Origin: Branchiostoma floridae
Lineage: Eukaryota; Chordata; Leptocardii; Amphioxiformes; Branchiostomatidae
DNA length: 64,000 bases
Assembly (NCBI RefSeq): GCF_000003815.2
Contig: NC_049981.1
Coordinates: forward strand, 15,865,859-15,929,858
Direction of reading: 5' to 3'
Part shown: positions 25,001 to 37,370 of the stretch, piece after piece
Layout: each line of letters starts with the position of its first letter
How positions within the stretch are numbered: position 1 is the first letter of the stretch
Made by a program: the position numbers and the translations under genes
The notes under the pieces: model-generated
What the model was told of the DNA's origin: nothing
Database searches by the model: none
What the model saw: the letters and a program-made list of their open reading frames with translations, nothing else

Positions 25001-28000
25001 TATCAATTGCCAGTGATAAGTCTCCCTAACATTATTGCACACAAAAGAAGCTGTCACACTTATTTATTGGATTATGATTAGGCCTGGGATGACCTAGTGT
25101 GCTGATGGCAAAATGGGGACATTATCAGCTCTGGCTTTCTCTCCCATCGCTCGATGGATTCTTCATTTAGGGATCATCAAGTGTCTGGAGTGGTCTTATT
25201 TTTCACAGTTTTTGCAATATTTCATACACTCCATTCATGTCAGCATTTCCACTGCATTCCGGGAGTACTGTACGATAGGATTGTTCTAACAGCTTATAAC
25301 ACTGCAAAAAACTCCTTTGCCCTTCTACTAAATCATCTAAGTCCCTTGAAAAATGAATTCCCAACAAGAATGTTTTCTCACTTTGCGATGGCCACCTCTG
25401 TCATGTTGAGTGCCCAGGGAGGCTGTTTGGGGATTTTGGTGACCAGCAGACCCTCACTGGTCACTGTCTCATCAAAAGGGTCGCCATCGTACATTGACAG
25501 GTTCTGATTGGCCACAAGTGACTCGCCCTGGTCTTCCCCGAAGTCCGAGATGTTGAAGGCGGATTGAACTGTGAGGATGTCATCACTATGGCAATGTAGA
25601 CAACAGAAAGATGATTGGATAAGCAATCTTGATCATTCCTTTCCTTGTATGTTGAAAACTTATAATTAAGTAATGCCAGTTCACCTTTATCTGCAGGGTA
25701 ACCTCTATTGTTTTTCAAAACACTGCAGTTTTAAACTGTCCATCCCAAAGTACCTTGCTTTTTTAAACATTGACGGATATAAATTACCCTGTGGGCTGTG
25801 GACAAAGGTGAACTTGTCAACTTGTGGATTGCTCCATATTTTTATGAATAACCAAAAGATTTCATCTGATCATGGCATTTATTTGGCAACATGGCAAACT
25901 GGTATGAAGAAGGTCTAAGAGTTACAACTGAGAGAAAGTACACCAAGATGTCGAAACAGTACATAAATCGAAATATCTTCAAGATACATGTAGTACTTGG
26001 CATTCTCACCACATTAAAATGTACTTACAAGACATTGTCCTGTCATTGAAGTATAAATGGAAAATATTGCATTCAGTCCACTTTTCAATCTCATTATCTG
26101 ATGTTGGCATCATGGCCTGGTGAAGGTTGAATACCAAATTTGATACAAATAGTATGCATACTATTACTACCTGTCTCCGATGTATAGATGCTTTTGGATT
26201 TCTGGTTTCCTCTCTTCCTTGCTGATTTGTCTGAGGAGAAAATAATAGAAAGAAACAATTCAAACCTATAATTACATGTACATTTGTAATCATTATCAAG
26301 TCGTGTAGTCATAGTCATGTTTCCATTGACTCATGCAGCTGGTCAACAATTTGAAACAAAATTTTGCATGTTTCTGTTAATGTACATGTGTATACTATGT
26401 ACTAAAGAGAACTTTATATTGCACATTACTTTAATTTATGGTGGGAAATGGCATTTTTGCAGTCACTGTGTTAAACTCATGACAAGGTTTAAACAATTAC
26501 ACTATACTGTACAGTTTTACATCGGTACATTAATTGGCACTGTCATGTACAGAGGACAGGTTGCCACAATATCTGCAAATGAAACGAAGTTTCCAGATTC
26601 ACAGTGACACCTGCATGCTTTCTAAGGCTTAAAAAACAAGCTTGGTTTGGTTAATATACAATGATTGCACTTTTTCTTAGTGAATTAGATATAAAATTTG
26701 CTTTTGCTTTCAGTTTGTTTATTCTGCCAGGATATGTTACACTTTATTTCCACCAGGCCACATACATGTACATGTACAGTATATCTGCTACCTCCCAAGA
26801 ATGCATCTGATCAGGAAGAGATCTCCAATGCAAGATCCCCCAGTATAACAGTCACTCCTGCATCTATAATGTAAACCTTACAGATAGGGAGTGCTGCCCT
26901 AGAGATCTCTCAAAACACACTGTTTTTCAAAGTGGCAGAACTACATTTTTCATGTAACCCAGCAGATAAATGTGAGTAGAGGTTACATGTCCAATTTCTT
27001 ATCGTTTTTAGAACAGTACGTCAAATTGGACGTATGCATGTCTGGCTAAAAGCCTGACGTAACAAATGAGAAGACTGCAAATATACATCTCAAATATATT
27101 CCACCAGATTTGTTTCAAACATAAACTGAAAACAAAGCCCTGCACCTTTCTCCTTCTAGCATGCAAAAGTCCCCACAAAATACTAGTAACTGAATTTACA
27201 ACACTTACTTGCTACTAGTTAAAACGGTACATTTTATGTGACAGGACACTCAGGTTACTGCCATGTTCTTAGTCAAGGCCATGTCTTAATACAATTAAGT
27301 TTCTAACTTCTGAGAAATGCTCAAGACAAACATTCATTCAGACACCTTGACTTGAAGGAATAAGTGATTAGTAATAAGTGCATTAAGGGAATATGTGCTT
27401 TTGAGGCATATTCCCAATCCACCAGATTTCTTAATCCTCTTTTCAGTAATCCCCTGTCAGAACAATGGATTAGCACGCACAGAGTCTGACAATCATGACG
27501 TGCATGTATAATCTATGTAATGGAAAATCTGTCTGTCTCAACATATAGAGCCACAGAGACGTATTGTAAGGTTTGGTGAAGACCTGTCACTGCACTGTTT
27601 GTTGAACTTGAGCTATGAAATACCAATGGCTTAGACCCTTCTCACGGTATTAACAAGAAATTCATTGCTAATTAAGATGATGATAGTCCTTTAGAAAATG
27701 TTTAGTTCTGGCGCCACTGCTATGATTAAAGTCTATGCCGACTATACGACACAAAACGGTCACGGCAACACTTTACGTTTTTTACCTATTTTGATCAAAT
27801 TAGTTTTGCCGACAGTGTTTCCCTTTTGTGAACAGGAGACGAAAATGTGATCCAGTTAGTAAGAAAAGTCCTCCGTGTCTCTATCGTTTACCCACAGATC
27901 TTGTTGCCGTGGCTACAAAACAAACACAAAGCAAATTGAGCGGAAAGCACCTGATGTGATTAGTCTGAGCATTACAGGGAACATGTGTTGCCAAACCGCA

Positions 28001-31000
28001 CTGATTGATTTTACATGGTCAGGGCTTCACTGATACGGAATAAAGAATACAAAATGTATCGAGTGTATAAGGCCAAGGCTGCATGACACTTGGGCCTTTC
28101 ACCAACTTGACACCCATTGGTAGCTAATGTCCCAACACCCTTGTCAACTCGGCCCAACACACTAATCGACTTATCCAGGGATTTCTACCAGCAGAATTGG
28201 CAATTCTGCCAGTTTGCCATCCTTATGCTGACATACAGTCAAACCTGTCTGTAGCGACCACTGATAAAAGGGACTGGAGAAATGTGGCCACTATAGAGAA
28301 AATGCTGATATGATCAATTGACCACGAGCAATGAATGACACATGATTTCAGTGCCCACAAATCTTTCTCAAGTAACATTGTCTCGATCATCTTGGTAAAT
28401 TCGCCGACAAAGACTTGCACTCTAACATTCAAGGCACGCGTACCTTCCGTTACTGCCTAAATGACCCTGTCAGGAACTCCAAATCCTCGCAAGCTACGAT
28501 ATTAAACTCAGTCCAGGGTGAAATACGGTTGTTGTATGGTCACAATAGGCAGTGTTTCTGTATCTAAGGCCACACCAATTTAATTTCTTGGTTCACGGAT
28601 TTTTTCATAAAAAATATGGAGCGAGAGGGCGAAATAAAAATAAAAATTGTAAAATGGTTGGGGTAAAGGTAACTAAATCCAAAACATAAAGAAAAAAAGT
28701 TTTCAGCTTGAAAAAAGTACAAAAACACTATTTTTGTACAGTAACAGCACCTGTACCCACACTTTAAGGAGCTTATAATATAAAGGCCAATTTGCTACAC
28801 CAGAAAGTTGGTGAATGGTTTCATTAATGGTGAAAATTTGCTGAGTGGTAATTTTTATTTTTATTTTTTTTTCCCAAAAAATAGGAGCGAGCGAATCCGT
28901 GAACCAAGAAATTAAATCGGTGTGGCCTAAAGGATGGGAAAATGTGTGGCCATGGCCGCGTTGTACAGGTGGCCGCTATAGACTATAATGCTTAGGTCAA
29001 TGGGAAAAATCCAAGGGACCAACAAAAAGTGACCGCAATGGCCAGGTGGCCGCTAATACAGGTTTGACTGTACTCAACATGTAACGTTTACTTAGAATTT
29101 GACATTTTTAGGCTGAATGCCTCTCATACAGTGAGTGACAGTGAAATGTGATGTATTTGTGCTGACACAGTGGATTTACTTCAATGTTTAGAGCAGAAAT
29201 GGTCCATAACACTGAGTTTGTAAAGTCTAGGTATTGTTTACATGAGGGTGGATCATTAAACGAAGATGTGTACTTGTTGACACTATGTCTCCCCTGTTTA
29301 TATATAGTGTGAAGGCATGTTGGTCTAAGAGGAACAAATATCTGTCCACCTGACCCATTAAAGTTTGGGAACCATTTTGACCTCATTTCTACATCCACAA
29401 TTCTGTCAGTCTGCAAGCACCATTTTCCCTTGACTTTCTGCTACTCTTAAATATAGAAATTACTAATACACAGAAACAGCTGACACACTGACAGTAGTTT
29501 TAAATAGACTGTAGTTTGAGAGGTAACAAATTTAAAGCTATCTATATGTATAACGTTACCACTTTAAACTCACAAGCATCTCCAGAGGTTCCGCTGCAAT
29601 ACTGTACCAAGCTACTTGGGGGCACAAAATCTCATTTCAATGTGTCATCGAGACTATCCTGACATACCAAGTATCAGCACAATCCATCTTACAGCCCTCT
29701 TGGGTTATACTGTTTATCCACATACACCTGCATGCACACATAAACATGCAAATGGTACCAGACACCTATTTACCTTTTTGGTAAAGGTAGAAATGACCTA
29801 TATCATCAAAGTCAGACATACATGTTAATGTCACATAAAACTTGATGATTGTAGTCTTTTGTGTAACCAAAAGGCTTGCTAAGACGTTCAGCTAAGCAGG
29901 CCATTCACATACACAGGTGAATGGCCTGCTAACTGTTTGTTGTAAAATTCCTGCTTTACATCACCATTCACAATATATTATTTTCTCACCCACATACATT
30001 GTATCCTGCATTTAGACAAAACATCGTGAAAGTCAATGTTTCCCTCAATTATCGAAAGGAATTTAGGCACAACTCTGGAGCTCAACCACACCCAAACCAA
30101 TGCCAGAATCCTTTGTCATAATGTCATTACCTCTAACATAATCAGGAAATGGATTTGCTGAAGGTGCTTATTTTCTGAAGTAACCTGCTGTAACTCGTTC
30201 TCAAGGATTTTAAAACTCATAATTGGGTGATTTTTTGCACCTTTGTAAAGAATCTCATATTAACCTTATACAATTTGTAGACATGGAACCCCTGTAGTAT
30301 AAAACTTAAACGAAGCGACATTTGTTCTGTGGCACTTTACACATTACATATGGTGCATTGACAATTGTTCCACAGCAGCACCTGGTAAGAATTATTCAAC
30401 TGTCAAAACATTTGGTCAAATTCATTGATCACGAGATCATGAGATTTTTGCAAACAGATAAATAAAAGAAGAATTTGTTTTTGTGCTAATATTATACTCA
30501 ATTTAGTTCAATGCAGTTCTAATACTACAATCAATGTTAATATGCACGCCTTTTGAGAAAAAAAACATCCCCCCAATGAAAATGGAGTGAAATCTGCAAC
30601 ATCTATAGAATTCCAATGCTTAACAAATCATTAACAAAAAAATTAGCCAACACTTGTTAGACCTAATACCTTGGCAGGGGTAATAAGGAAAATGATATAC
30701 CCAGACTAAGAATACTTCAGGTACAAATAAGTAGCTTCCCAAAATTAGCAAAAGTAGGATTATCCATATAGCACTTTGGTAAACTTCAGCTTTCATGACA
30801 TAACCTTGGAAACTTGGATTACAGTCTAACCTGCACTACACCATAAGGACCACCTGGTTTTTGTGATCACTTTTTGGTGGTCCAATAGAATTTATTATAT
30901 ATCAAATTGTTTCTCCACTGACCTAAGGAATTGTCAACAATGACCACCTGTGTATTGTGTCCATAGAGTGGTCTGGATAGACAGGTTTAATGTTAATTCA

Positions 31001-34000
31001 ATCTTTTGATTAACACCAAAATCAAAGACATATCATCTTACACCTGAGAACTTTTCAACCAGGGGTTACTGCACTTTTTCAACCTTGAACTTTGAGGATA
31101 ATAGCCCTCAATTTTAATTGAAATGTTACATCATACTAAAGAACTGTCCCGTCGTCTCAACATTTACTCATCCACAGACCATTACCCGCTTCTCTCTCCA
31201 CAGGTGACATATTTGCACTACGCTGCTCACCTGTGTGCTGTCCTCATTAAGGTGTTCCCTGTCTAAACAGGCAAATCTGAAGGGTAAACTCTACACGACA
31301 TGAACCGCCATTGTCCAAACATCCCCCACTGTTCTGAACAGCACATAAGAAGCCCATATTTGTCATGTTAAGACAGTTGTTCAGACCAGTATTGTTTGGC
31401 AAGTACATACCTGTATGTGATTTAAATCATACGATACTGTTGTAATTGGGAGTAAATTTGTTAAAGGAAACATTTGATAGTTGTACATCAAGCTGAAACG
31501 ATACAAGTCATTGAAGGCAATCGGTATGAGGTTTTAATTGGGTAGCAATCATGCTCTGTTATATCTTCTTGAACATTGGAAATGCTACTTCTATGAGGAA
31601 AGTTGGAAACATTTTGGGAATAGGAATGATTATTGTAAGACTCTGGAAGGAAATACTGTCAATTCACACTCCCAATAGGTGCAGAAATATTTCATGAGGA
31701 AGATTTATTGTAATTATTTTCTCCTGATTTGGACTCATAATTGGTTTGAAAATATTCTGTATGTTTTATAATGCTCTAATTAGTTTGTTGCTTGCTGTAT
31801 ATGGTAGTCATCTAACAGTTAAATCAAAAAAAGAAAGTGTCACAATCACTGTAAGTCAAAATCATTCCATAAAAGCACTGTCGAAAGTCTTTCTCCCTGG
31901 AGAAAGCGTCATGGTTTGTAAAGATCAAACTGCCAGCTATCATCCATCCCTCAGAAACACTGACGAGTCATTCCTGCCTGAAGTCTCCCTCACTAATTGG
32001 TGATCTCTGCGCCTGTCACTGGACAATTGTGCAAGCAAAGCGACCCTATATTTGAGCATCTGTCAACTTGAATGAACTCGTTCAGCTGCTTTACTTTTGT
32101 TTACGTTACAAGCAGCTCGCTGAGGCACACAGACCAATTTCTTTTCCATCACCGCTATATATGGACATACCCAATTTGAATGAACTATTGGCATATGAGA
32201 TTGAATTTTTTTAAATGTGTGCTCTTGAAGAAAATGTCAGACATTGACAAGTTAGAGAGTTGAAAATGAAATGTTTTTATGAATCTGTTTCACTGTTACA
32301 GGGTCAATTGTGAATCGTTTTTTAACCATCCTAGTTCTCAGGACTATTCTTAAAACCTGGTGCTTATAAGCAATAGTAGGGTTAAGAATCACAATATGCT
32401 TTTTTCTTAAAATCTTCTATAAAGTCCTTTATTTTCTCAGAGATTTAATTTAGTGATGGAAGAAAGGAAATATTTCTATTATAGTTTGATTGACCTTTAC
32501 CTCTTCTGTCATGACCTTCAACAGTGGCCAGCAGGCCATTTTTAGTTTTTCATGAATAGATAAAATACGAGAAACAAAACAATTCATGACTTGACTGTTC
32601 ATTATCACAGTGGCTTGCCCTTTTCACTTTGATATCAATCAAAATTGTATTGAAATGTGTTGGGTATGTGAGTAACCTCACAGAGTGGAGCATGGGGCCA
32701 GTCCCTGATCTATAGACATTGGACAGGTTGGTTATGTATCTGTATACCCAAGTTCTTGTGGTTGATGTCATAGTTTATGAATAAATAATTTTATGCATAT
32801 ATCATCTTCATTAAGCAGAACACAATGCATTTGTCTAGCTATATATAGATTCCAAATTTTTAGGTTGATCATCTTGTCTCCACTGAAAATTGAAGCTTTA
32901 ATTGTTGTTTCAAGTTTCACAGCACATACATTAGTACATAATATACATGTAACAGCACATTTACAATTGCACAGATTTACACATTAAGTAACAAGCTTTG
33001 GCAATTCCCACTGGAACTTGATTTGCACTGCACTGCCATTGCTTTTTTTAATAGAATATGCTATATCATAGTAGATGCTGTTATTCAGAACAGATACAAC
33101 ATACATTTCCAATGATAAACCATCTGATGTTCAATATGATGATGAAAATTTAAATCAATTAACTGTAGTGAGTGGCTAAGATGAATTTCCCACAGAAAAA
33201 AATCCTAACCCAAAACTTTGATATCCCAACAAGTTTGGAATAGAGAACTACATTCAACATTCCTTCCTTGGAGGCTTTTAATGTTGCAAACAGATGTGTT
33301 CCCATTCTAAACACTCCTTTATACAGGAGCACCACTGGCAATCATAGGCTATTCATCAAACACAAAGCACCTGCTGAGATCTTCTGTAAGGACCCATCAT
33401 GGATTGAATGGTCCAAGTGTTTGGATTGGTCTCTTTGTAAAGGGGTGGGAGCTGTTATGATATAGCTGTACTCTTGATAAGCATGTTTTTGTAGTTACTG
33501 CTTTATTGATGTCTATTCTTTACCTAGTGTATACAGCTTACAAAATGTAACACTGTACTGCACAGTAAAATGGGGAACTCTTTCATTGTTTATATTTCCA
33601 AGCAAGCAGTTCTATGAACATGCCAAAGATACAAAATCATAACCCACTGAGAATATTGAATTTATCTTTAAAATATTTCCTTGAATACGTTTTTTGCAGT
33701 GCAATTCTAATGCTAATTGGAAATTCAGATTTGGGGCAGCACTTAGATTTTACCAACAAAACGTTGCTTCTTTTTGTGTTTAAAAAAGAAAACTGTTTGA
33801 TATGTCATTTTATAATTCTCTAAGTATTTATGATGTAACTGATTTTGTCTATGATAGATATTATGCAATTCAACTGAGATGTGAGTTTGAATATTGTTTG
33901 GTTGTAAAACTTAGTAACGTTAATGACTAGTCCATGTTATTCAAATGCACCATTCAATTAAACACTGTCATTATTATATGATATGATATGTTATGTTATG

Positions 34001-34294
34001 ATATGATATGAAATAAGATAAAATAACATCATTGGAATATATATCTTCTTTGTACACGCACGTACGAACTCACATTGAGATTTCAAATAGTTACCGTACG
34101 CAAATAGAATACATTACAGTGTCTGAATAGAAAATGTGCACATACCTTAATGTACCTCCTCCCAAAATTGCTTTCCCGCTTTTCTTCGATACCTTGTCGT
34201 TGTCATGGACTCTGTGCAGCATTGCCAGCAGACTCAGTAAGAAAACAGAGCCGACAAACACCGCTATGTACCGCAGCAACCCCCGCGGTGCCAT
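21687..34294 (-). CDS. ST8SIA: alpha-2,8-sialyltransferase, ST8SIA2/3/4-like
   Basis: Type II Golgi enzyme family that transfers sialic acid from CMP-Neu5Ac onto terminal sialic acids. Exons (5' to 3'): 34146-34294, an unresolved part, 26029-26116, 25382-25568, 23672-24022, 22724-22930 and 21687-22047. From 26116 onward all phases agree (0/1, 1/2, 2/2, 2/2, 2/stop). Sialylmotif L is in 23672-24022 (CAVIGNSGILLDSGCG ... RCNFAP ... DVGTKTNFTTFN). Motif S (LTSGVFMYTVAQAICDEIHL), the motif III-like HYYE and motif VS (HKMDAE, i.e. H-x4-E) are in the last exon. Exon 1 encodes a short cytosolic head and a hydrophobic anchor. The protein ends in a tail of about 30 residues past the conserved KKC. Exon 1 ends in phase 2 but 26029-26116 begins in phase 0, so one linking exon is missing or exon 26029 starts further upstream. 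Identity as ST8SIA is firm; the subfamily is an inference. Confidence 0.9.
22137..22350 (+). repeat. tRNA-derived SINE body fragment
   Basis: Contains the hallmark GTTGTGCCCTTTGGAAAGGC followed by TTTCCTCACTCAGCCC and a segment ending in GGGGTCCATC. The same order (GGGAAA...GC...TTTCCTCA... ...GGGGTTCATC) occurs at 57193-57450, which has a tRNA-like head. This copy lies in an ST8SIA intron and lacks a clear head. Confidence 0.65.
22724..22930 (-). CDS. ST8SIA: ST8SIA exon between motifs L and S
   Basis: A 207-bp exon (phase 2 to 2) from GTTGTAG to AATGG|GTGGGA. It starts FKYLATEKERQKFLKF, contains the conserved W-x-P (FWMPVF) and ends KWING, which splices to YWRVKHQF. The donor GTGGGA is weak, but in the unspliced frame a stop follows and the conserved join would be lost. 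Confidence 0.88.
23672..24022 (-). CDS. ST8SIA: ST8SIA exon with sialylmotif L
   Basis: A 351-bp exon (phase 2 to 2). The acceptor is TCCTAACAG and the donor CAG|GTGAGT. It carries the whole L motif, which binds the CMP-sialic acid donor, including the cysteine (RKCAVIGNSG) that in the family forms the disulfide to motif S. The core DSGCG and DVGTK match the ST8SIA2/4 type most closely. Confidence 0.95.
24227..24313. repeat. 87-nt near-perfect intronic hairpin
   Basis: Left arm GGATATCAAAATGATGGATG (24227-24246) pairs exactly with CATCCATCATTTTGATATCC (24294-24313). The pairing continues inward, with few mismatches, through CTGCAATGTTTT and AAAATATTGCAG. The stem is about 40 bp with a very small loop, within an ST8SIA intron. 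It could be a foldback MITE or a pre-miRNA-like transcript. Confidence 0.8.
25382..25568 (-). CDS. ST8SIA: ST8SIA stem-region exon
   Basis: A 187-bp exon (phase 1 to 2) between CTCACAG and AAA|GTGAGA. It encodes an acidic stem with three N-glycosylation sequons (NIS, NLS, NMT) ahead of the catalytic domain. It joins in frame to KGLRKYFNVV of the next exon. Confidence 0.8.
26029..26116 (-). CDS. ST8SIA: ST8SIA stem exon (5' boundary uncertain)
   Basis: Reads AMMPTSDNEIEKWTECNIFH followed by a short stretch ending in TMS. The donor is TCTT|GTAAGT and joins in phase to the exon at 25568. The acceptor TTCACCAG at 26117-26119 gives a phase-0 start. The same frame stays open upstream to another acceptor (TCCTCAG, exon start 26230), which would add a hydrophobic segment. 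A different 60-bp exon, 26171-26230, fits exon 1 in phase but cannot join this one. These alternatives cannot be settled from sequence alone. Confidence 0.6.
28236..29070. mobile_element. Tc1/mariner-like MITE (CAGTCAAACCTG ends), interrupted
   Basis: TIRs CAGTCAAACCTG (left) and CAGGTTTGACTG (right), flanked on both sides by TA, as for Tc1/mariner target sites. The interior has the repeated GTGGCCACTATAGA / GGTGGCCGCTATAGA motifs. It is split by a second MITE at 28568-28927. Without the insertion the element is about 475 bp. Related fragments occur at 11.3, 30.8 and 63.9 kb. Confidence 0.82.
28568..28927. mobile_element. Harbinger-like MITE nested in the mariner-like MITE
   Basis: Long TIRs start GGCCACACCAATTTAATTTC and end in the inverse, continuing through TTGGTTCACGGATT on each side. 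It is flanked by the trinucleotide TAA at both ends, the TWA duplication of PIF/Harbinger elements. The 360-bp interior has no transposase. Confidence 0.85.
29895..29930. repeat. perfect 14-bp stem hairpin
   Basis: AGCAGGCCATTCAC and its exact inverse GTGAATGGCCTGCT enclose an 8-nt loop. It lies in the first intron of ST8SIA. No neighbouring T-run suggests a terminator, and its role is unknown. Confidence 0.7.
30822..30992. repeat. decayed CAGTCAAACCTG-type MITE
   Basis: Starts CAGTCTAACCTG after TA and ends near CAGGTTTAATGTTA. The interior shows GGACCACCTGG and its partner motifs (GTGGTC, GTCCATAGAGTGG). It is a short diverged relative of the element at 28236-29070. Confidence 0.6.
33976..34010. 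repeat. pentanucleotide microsatellite (TATGA/TATGT)
   Basis: Seven 5-bp units of ATATG / TTATG in tandem, about 140 bp downstream of the ST8SIA exon 1 splice donor. Confidence 0.85.
34146..34294 (-). CDS. ST8SIA: ST8SIA first coding exon (signal anchor)
   Basis: The ATG at 34294 sits in a CpG-rich context. The translation begins MAPRGLLRYIAVFVGSVFLL, a basic head then a ~17-residue hydrophobic anchor, as expected of a Golgi type II enzyme, followed by a polar stem rich in Asp and Lys. The donor is AAG|GTATGT, leaving phase 2. That it belongs to this gene rests on the anchor topology and strand, since the splice link to the next exon is unresolved. Confidence 0.7.
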
Positions 34295-34460
34295 GGCTCA
34301 CTCCCCCCGAAGGACTGACAACCCGGGTGCGGTCCCCGTCCCTCTCACCTAGCGGTCCCGCTACACCGCCTCAGCCAATCACGACTTCTGTTTCACACGG
34401 CGCTGGTAGGTTGCACCAATCAGAGTAGGTGTTTCTCCTGTACCACCTGTTGGATTACAT
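34295..34460 (-). promoter_or_regulatory. putative ST8SIA promoter and 5' UTR
   Basis: A GC- and CpG-rich patch just upstream of the start codon in an otherwise AT-rich region. It contains two CCAAT-type motifs (CAGCCAATCACG at 34372-34383 and ACCAATCAG at 34417-34425) and no obvious TATA box, as expected of a CpG-type promoter. The transcription start is not determined. Confidence 0.5.
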
Positions 34461-36879
34461 AGGGCGCACCTGTTGGACGAGAAAAGTCATTGATAGTGAT
34501 TATTTTCTCTCTAATTTTCCCAAAAAAATTGTAATGTTTTTGCTTACAATATCGTCTATTCTTAGACTGTGTGTTTACATATTTATAAGAAAAGGTAACA
34601 AGCAATATCTACATTTAGTATAAACGATCTCACTCCTTCTGAAAGGAAATGTCCCCTCTTAGCTGTGCGCGATCGATGTAACACGTAAGCAATCTCCGTT
34701 TTAAATACTTACCCGTCGACCATGAGGTATTTGGCGTTAACATTTGACACAGAATAGCCCCCCTCCTCTCGAGCTTGTAAACTGATGATAAGATTTCAAG
34801 CATAGCATTATTTGCCTCTACGTACAGATTGCCCTACGTATGGCTGAGTTATTGAAATCGACCACAACAGCTACACGTAGGAAACAAAATGGACAGAACA
34901 TTACTGTACGGGTCAAAGACGTTTAAAATGCGGTTCCAAGACAAAGGCAACCATCTTAAGGTGTATGTGTTTTTTTATAGTGTTCAAATGTAAACTAGCT
35001 ATGGTCTCGGTCACAGTCGTCATATTACAGGTTAACAACAGCAAAATGAGGGTGTTCTTGAGAATTAGTGGATGTGTTTTACAAAATGTATCTGCCATGT
35101 GAGAGAAAAAAATAGCTTAGGGCCTTCTCGGCGGCTCGTCTTCTATCAGTCTCGCTTAAAATCTCAAGACAACAAAGATATACTTAGTATGGGTACCAAA
35201 CTGCGATCGCCTGGTAACAACGATTGAGGTGGGAATTATTCTCGGCATCTGGTTTAATCAAGACCGTCACGCCATGACGGGGGAAATGACTCAGTCGATA
35301 CGCAAGGTAACTGTTAGTCAAACAACTAGATAGATTTGGACACAGATGTTCTAGACAGCATCCACTATCTTCAGTTTGTGACACTGAATACTGTGGTGCT
35401 GTCTGAAACGTCTGACCGTTTCCAAAACTTTCGAGTTGCTTGAGCATCTGTTACTTGATCAACTTTTGTTTTTCCAATTACCGGGATGCTTGTCTTCATC
35501 GACGTACTCTGTCAATACGTATGAATGAAAAGTCGAACGAACATATGATGTTAACATCTCCTATTTGTAATAAAGAGGTTCTATTCTTCGATAATCATTT
35601 TTCTTGGGTCACGAGGGCGCAATTTATTGAAGAATTTTCTATGCCGTACTAACTTGCTTTTCTTAACCCCCATTCATAAACGATTGTTATGGGATGGAGT
35701 ATTGACGCTTGTCTAGTCACGTAAACCGTTAGTGCAATCGCGTAAAGGTCTTTCTCACCTATTTGTCATGAAAGAAAGGATTACCTATTTGCTAAAGTCT
35801 CTAGTAAACGGCTTTCCCTGACAAATTGAAATCCTCTTTCCCTTGTCCTATATGTATCATTTTTCGTTAGCGTCAAAACGAGTGCCCTATCTCCTAGATA
35901 TATGGTGAGAAATTCATGCTACAATTGGGAAAAATACAAGATCCAAGCCCTGACATACACACGCGCGCATAAACCGCTAGATTTTTGTACAAAATGGCTT
36001 ACCTGTTTTCACTTGTACAATCAGTATCAAAACTAGGAGTCACGTCACTGACATTCTTCCAAGACCTGAAACCATTGCACAGCTGAATTTGACGCACTCA
36101 ACTTAATGGGTAACACCACCGTGGGATTTACGCCTACAGTTTCTCTACAGTCTAGAGATTTGGTCGCTAGGATTCCACAAATTTTATCCCGTGCTAAACT
36201 GTAATAAGCGCAGACTTGTTCTCTCACACGAGTCTTTGTTGTGGAAAAAAACGCCCCGGAAAGAATGCGGCAATTATAGGAAATAATGCAGACGGGAGTC
36301 GTATTTCATCGCACGGCATATATGGCTGTACCATTAAAGGCATTCCGATAGGGGTGTATTCAAATAGATTTTAGTATGTTTCTGAAATGATGACAACAAA
36401 GTTGCCCGATATGTAAAGTTTGACATACGACGCAGCACATTCAATAGTATTGTGTATTAATAGTACAACGCGATTGGAATGTTTTTGGAGGGAAATGTCC
36501 ACTGACCCCTCTGTTCAGGATAGAATAGCCCCAATAGGCTTAGTAATAGTAAGAAGGGGTGAGAGCAGGTGAGAGCTAGCCGCATGTTTGTGAATCAAGG
36601 TCACTCTCTGTAAGTCCTTGTACCTTCGTGTTTAACTTAATCCTGTAAGAATGGCAGTGACATGGTCATATTTTGCCAACCTTAGCTTTCCGGGTCCGTT
36701 CGTATTGAAGTGGTTGAAATGGCAGCGAAAAGTGATAAATATTTACTGGTCAACAATTAACTTGTTATGTCGATTCAAACCTTACTTGCATGATAAAATT
36801 GGATACAATTCAACAGGAAAGCTACAATCCTAAAATGACGGGATATGAGATCTTCAAAAATAGAAACATTTACCTTTAG
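34461..36879. other. intergenic region, nothing recognised
   Basis: Between the sialyltransferase start and the left edge of the palindrome. Short open frames on both strands lack domains and acceptable splice context. Confidence 0.45.
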
Positions 36880-37037
36880 TTATCAACCTTGCCATTCGAA
36901 AGGATAGTAATTAGATCGCTATCCTGTTATTAACATTGATGGAAATGTAGCTTTCTGTCCAACAGACTTCCATCACTCACTAGATAAAAAACGGCGCCAC
37001 TCACAAAACAGCAACACAGAATTATAGCTACAACATA

Positions 37038-37043
37038 TTTATT
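37038..37043 (-). promoter_or_regulatory. polyadenylation signal of left WSC gene
   Basis: AATAAA on the minus strand, about 330 bp past the stop. It is conserved at the mirror position 47731-47736 of the right arm, which supports its use. Confidence 0.5.
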
Positions 37044-37370
37044 ATCGATCCATACATCACAGTATCTAAATGCAATCAAATCCATACTGATACGTCTGGC
37101 TTGAAACCCCGATTGAACAAGTCACAGAACACATAGGGATCGCATGCAAAATGTTTTTGCAGTTGTAGTTGTAGATTCTAGAGAGCGACATTGAATTGTA
37201 TTCAGTACATTTTTGTATCAAAACACACCTTCGATTGATAAGACAACAAAATTATCTCAGAGTAGAAATGGAAGTCAAAGAAAGACCTTTTCTGCTCTAA
37301 TCTTAAGACAAGTTTTAAGATGCTGCACCCACAACCCTTGCCTCTTTCATATTACACCATCTATCTGGCG

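Larger units (their letters stand above)
26231..34145. other. ST8SIA: large first intron(s) of ST8SIA with repeats
   Basis: About 7.9 kb with no convincing exon. It holds a nested MITE pair (28236-29070), a small perfect hairpin (29895-29930), a decayed copy of the CAGTCAAACCTG element (30822-30992) and a short pentanucleotide repeat. The linking exon needed to join exon 1 to the stem exons in phase should lie here if it exists. Confidence 0.5.

Noticed and set aside
28223-28432. Minus-strand open frame near 28.3 kb
   Set aside because: Lies in the left end of the CAGTCAAACCTG MITE.
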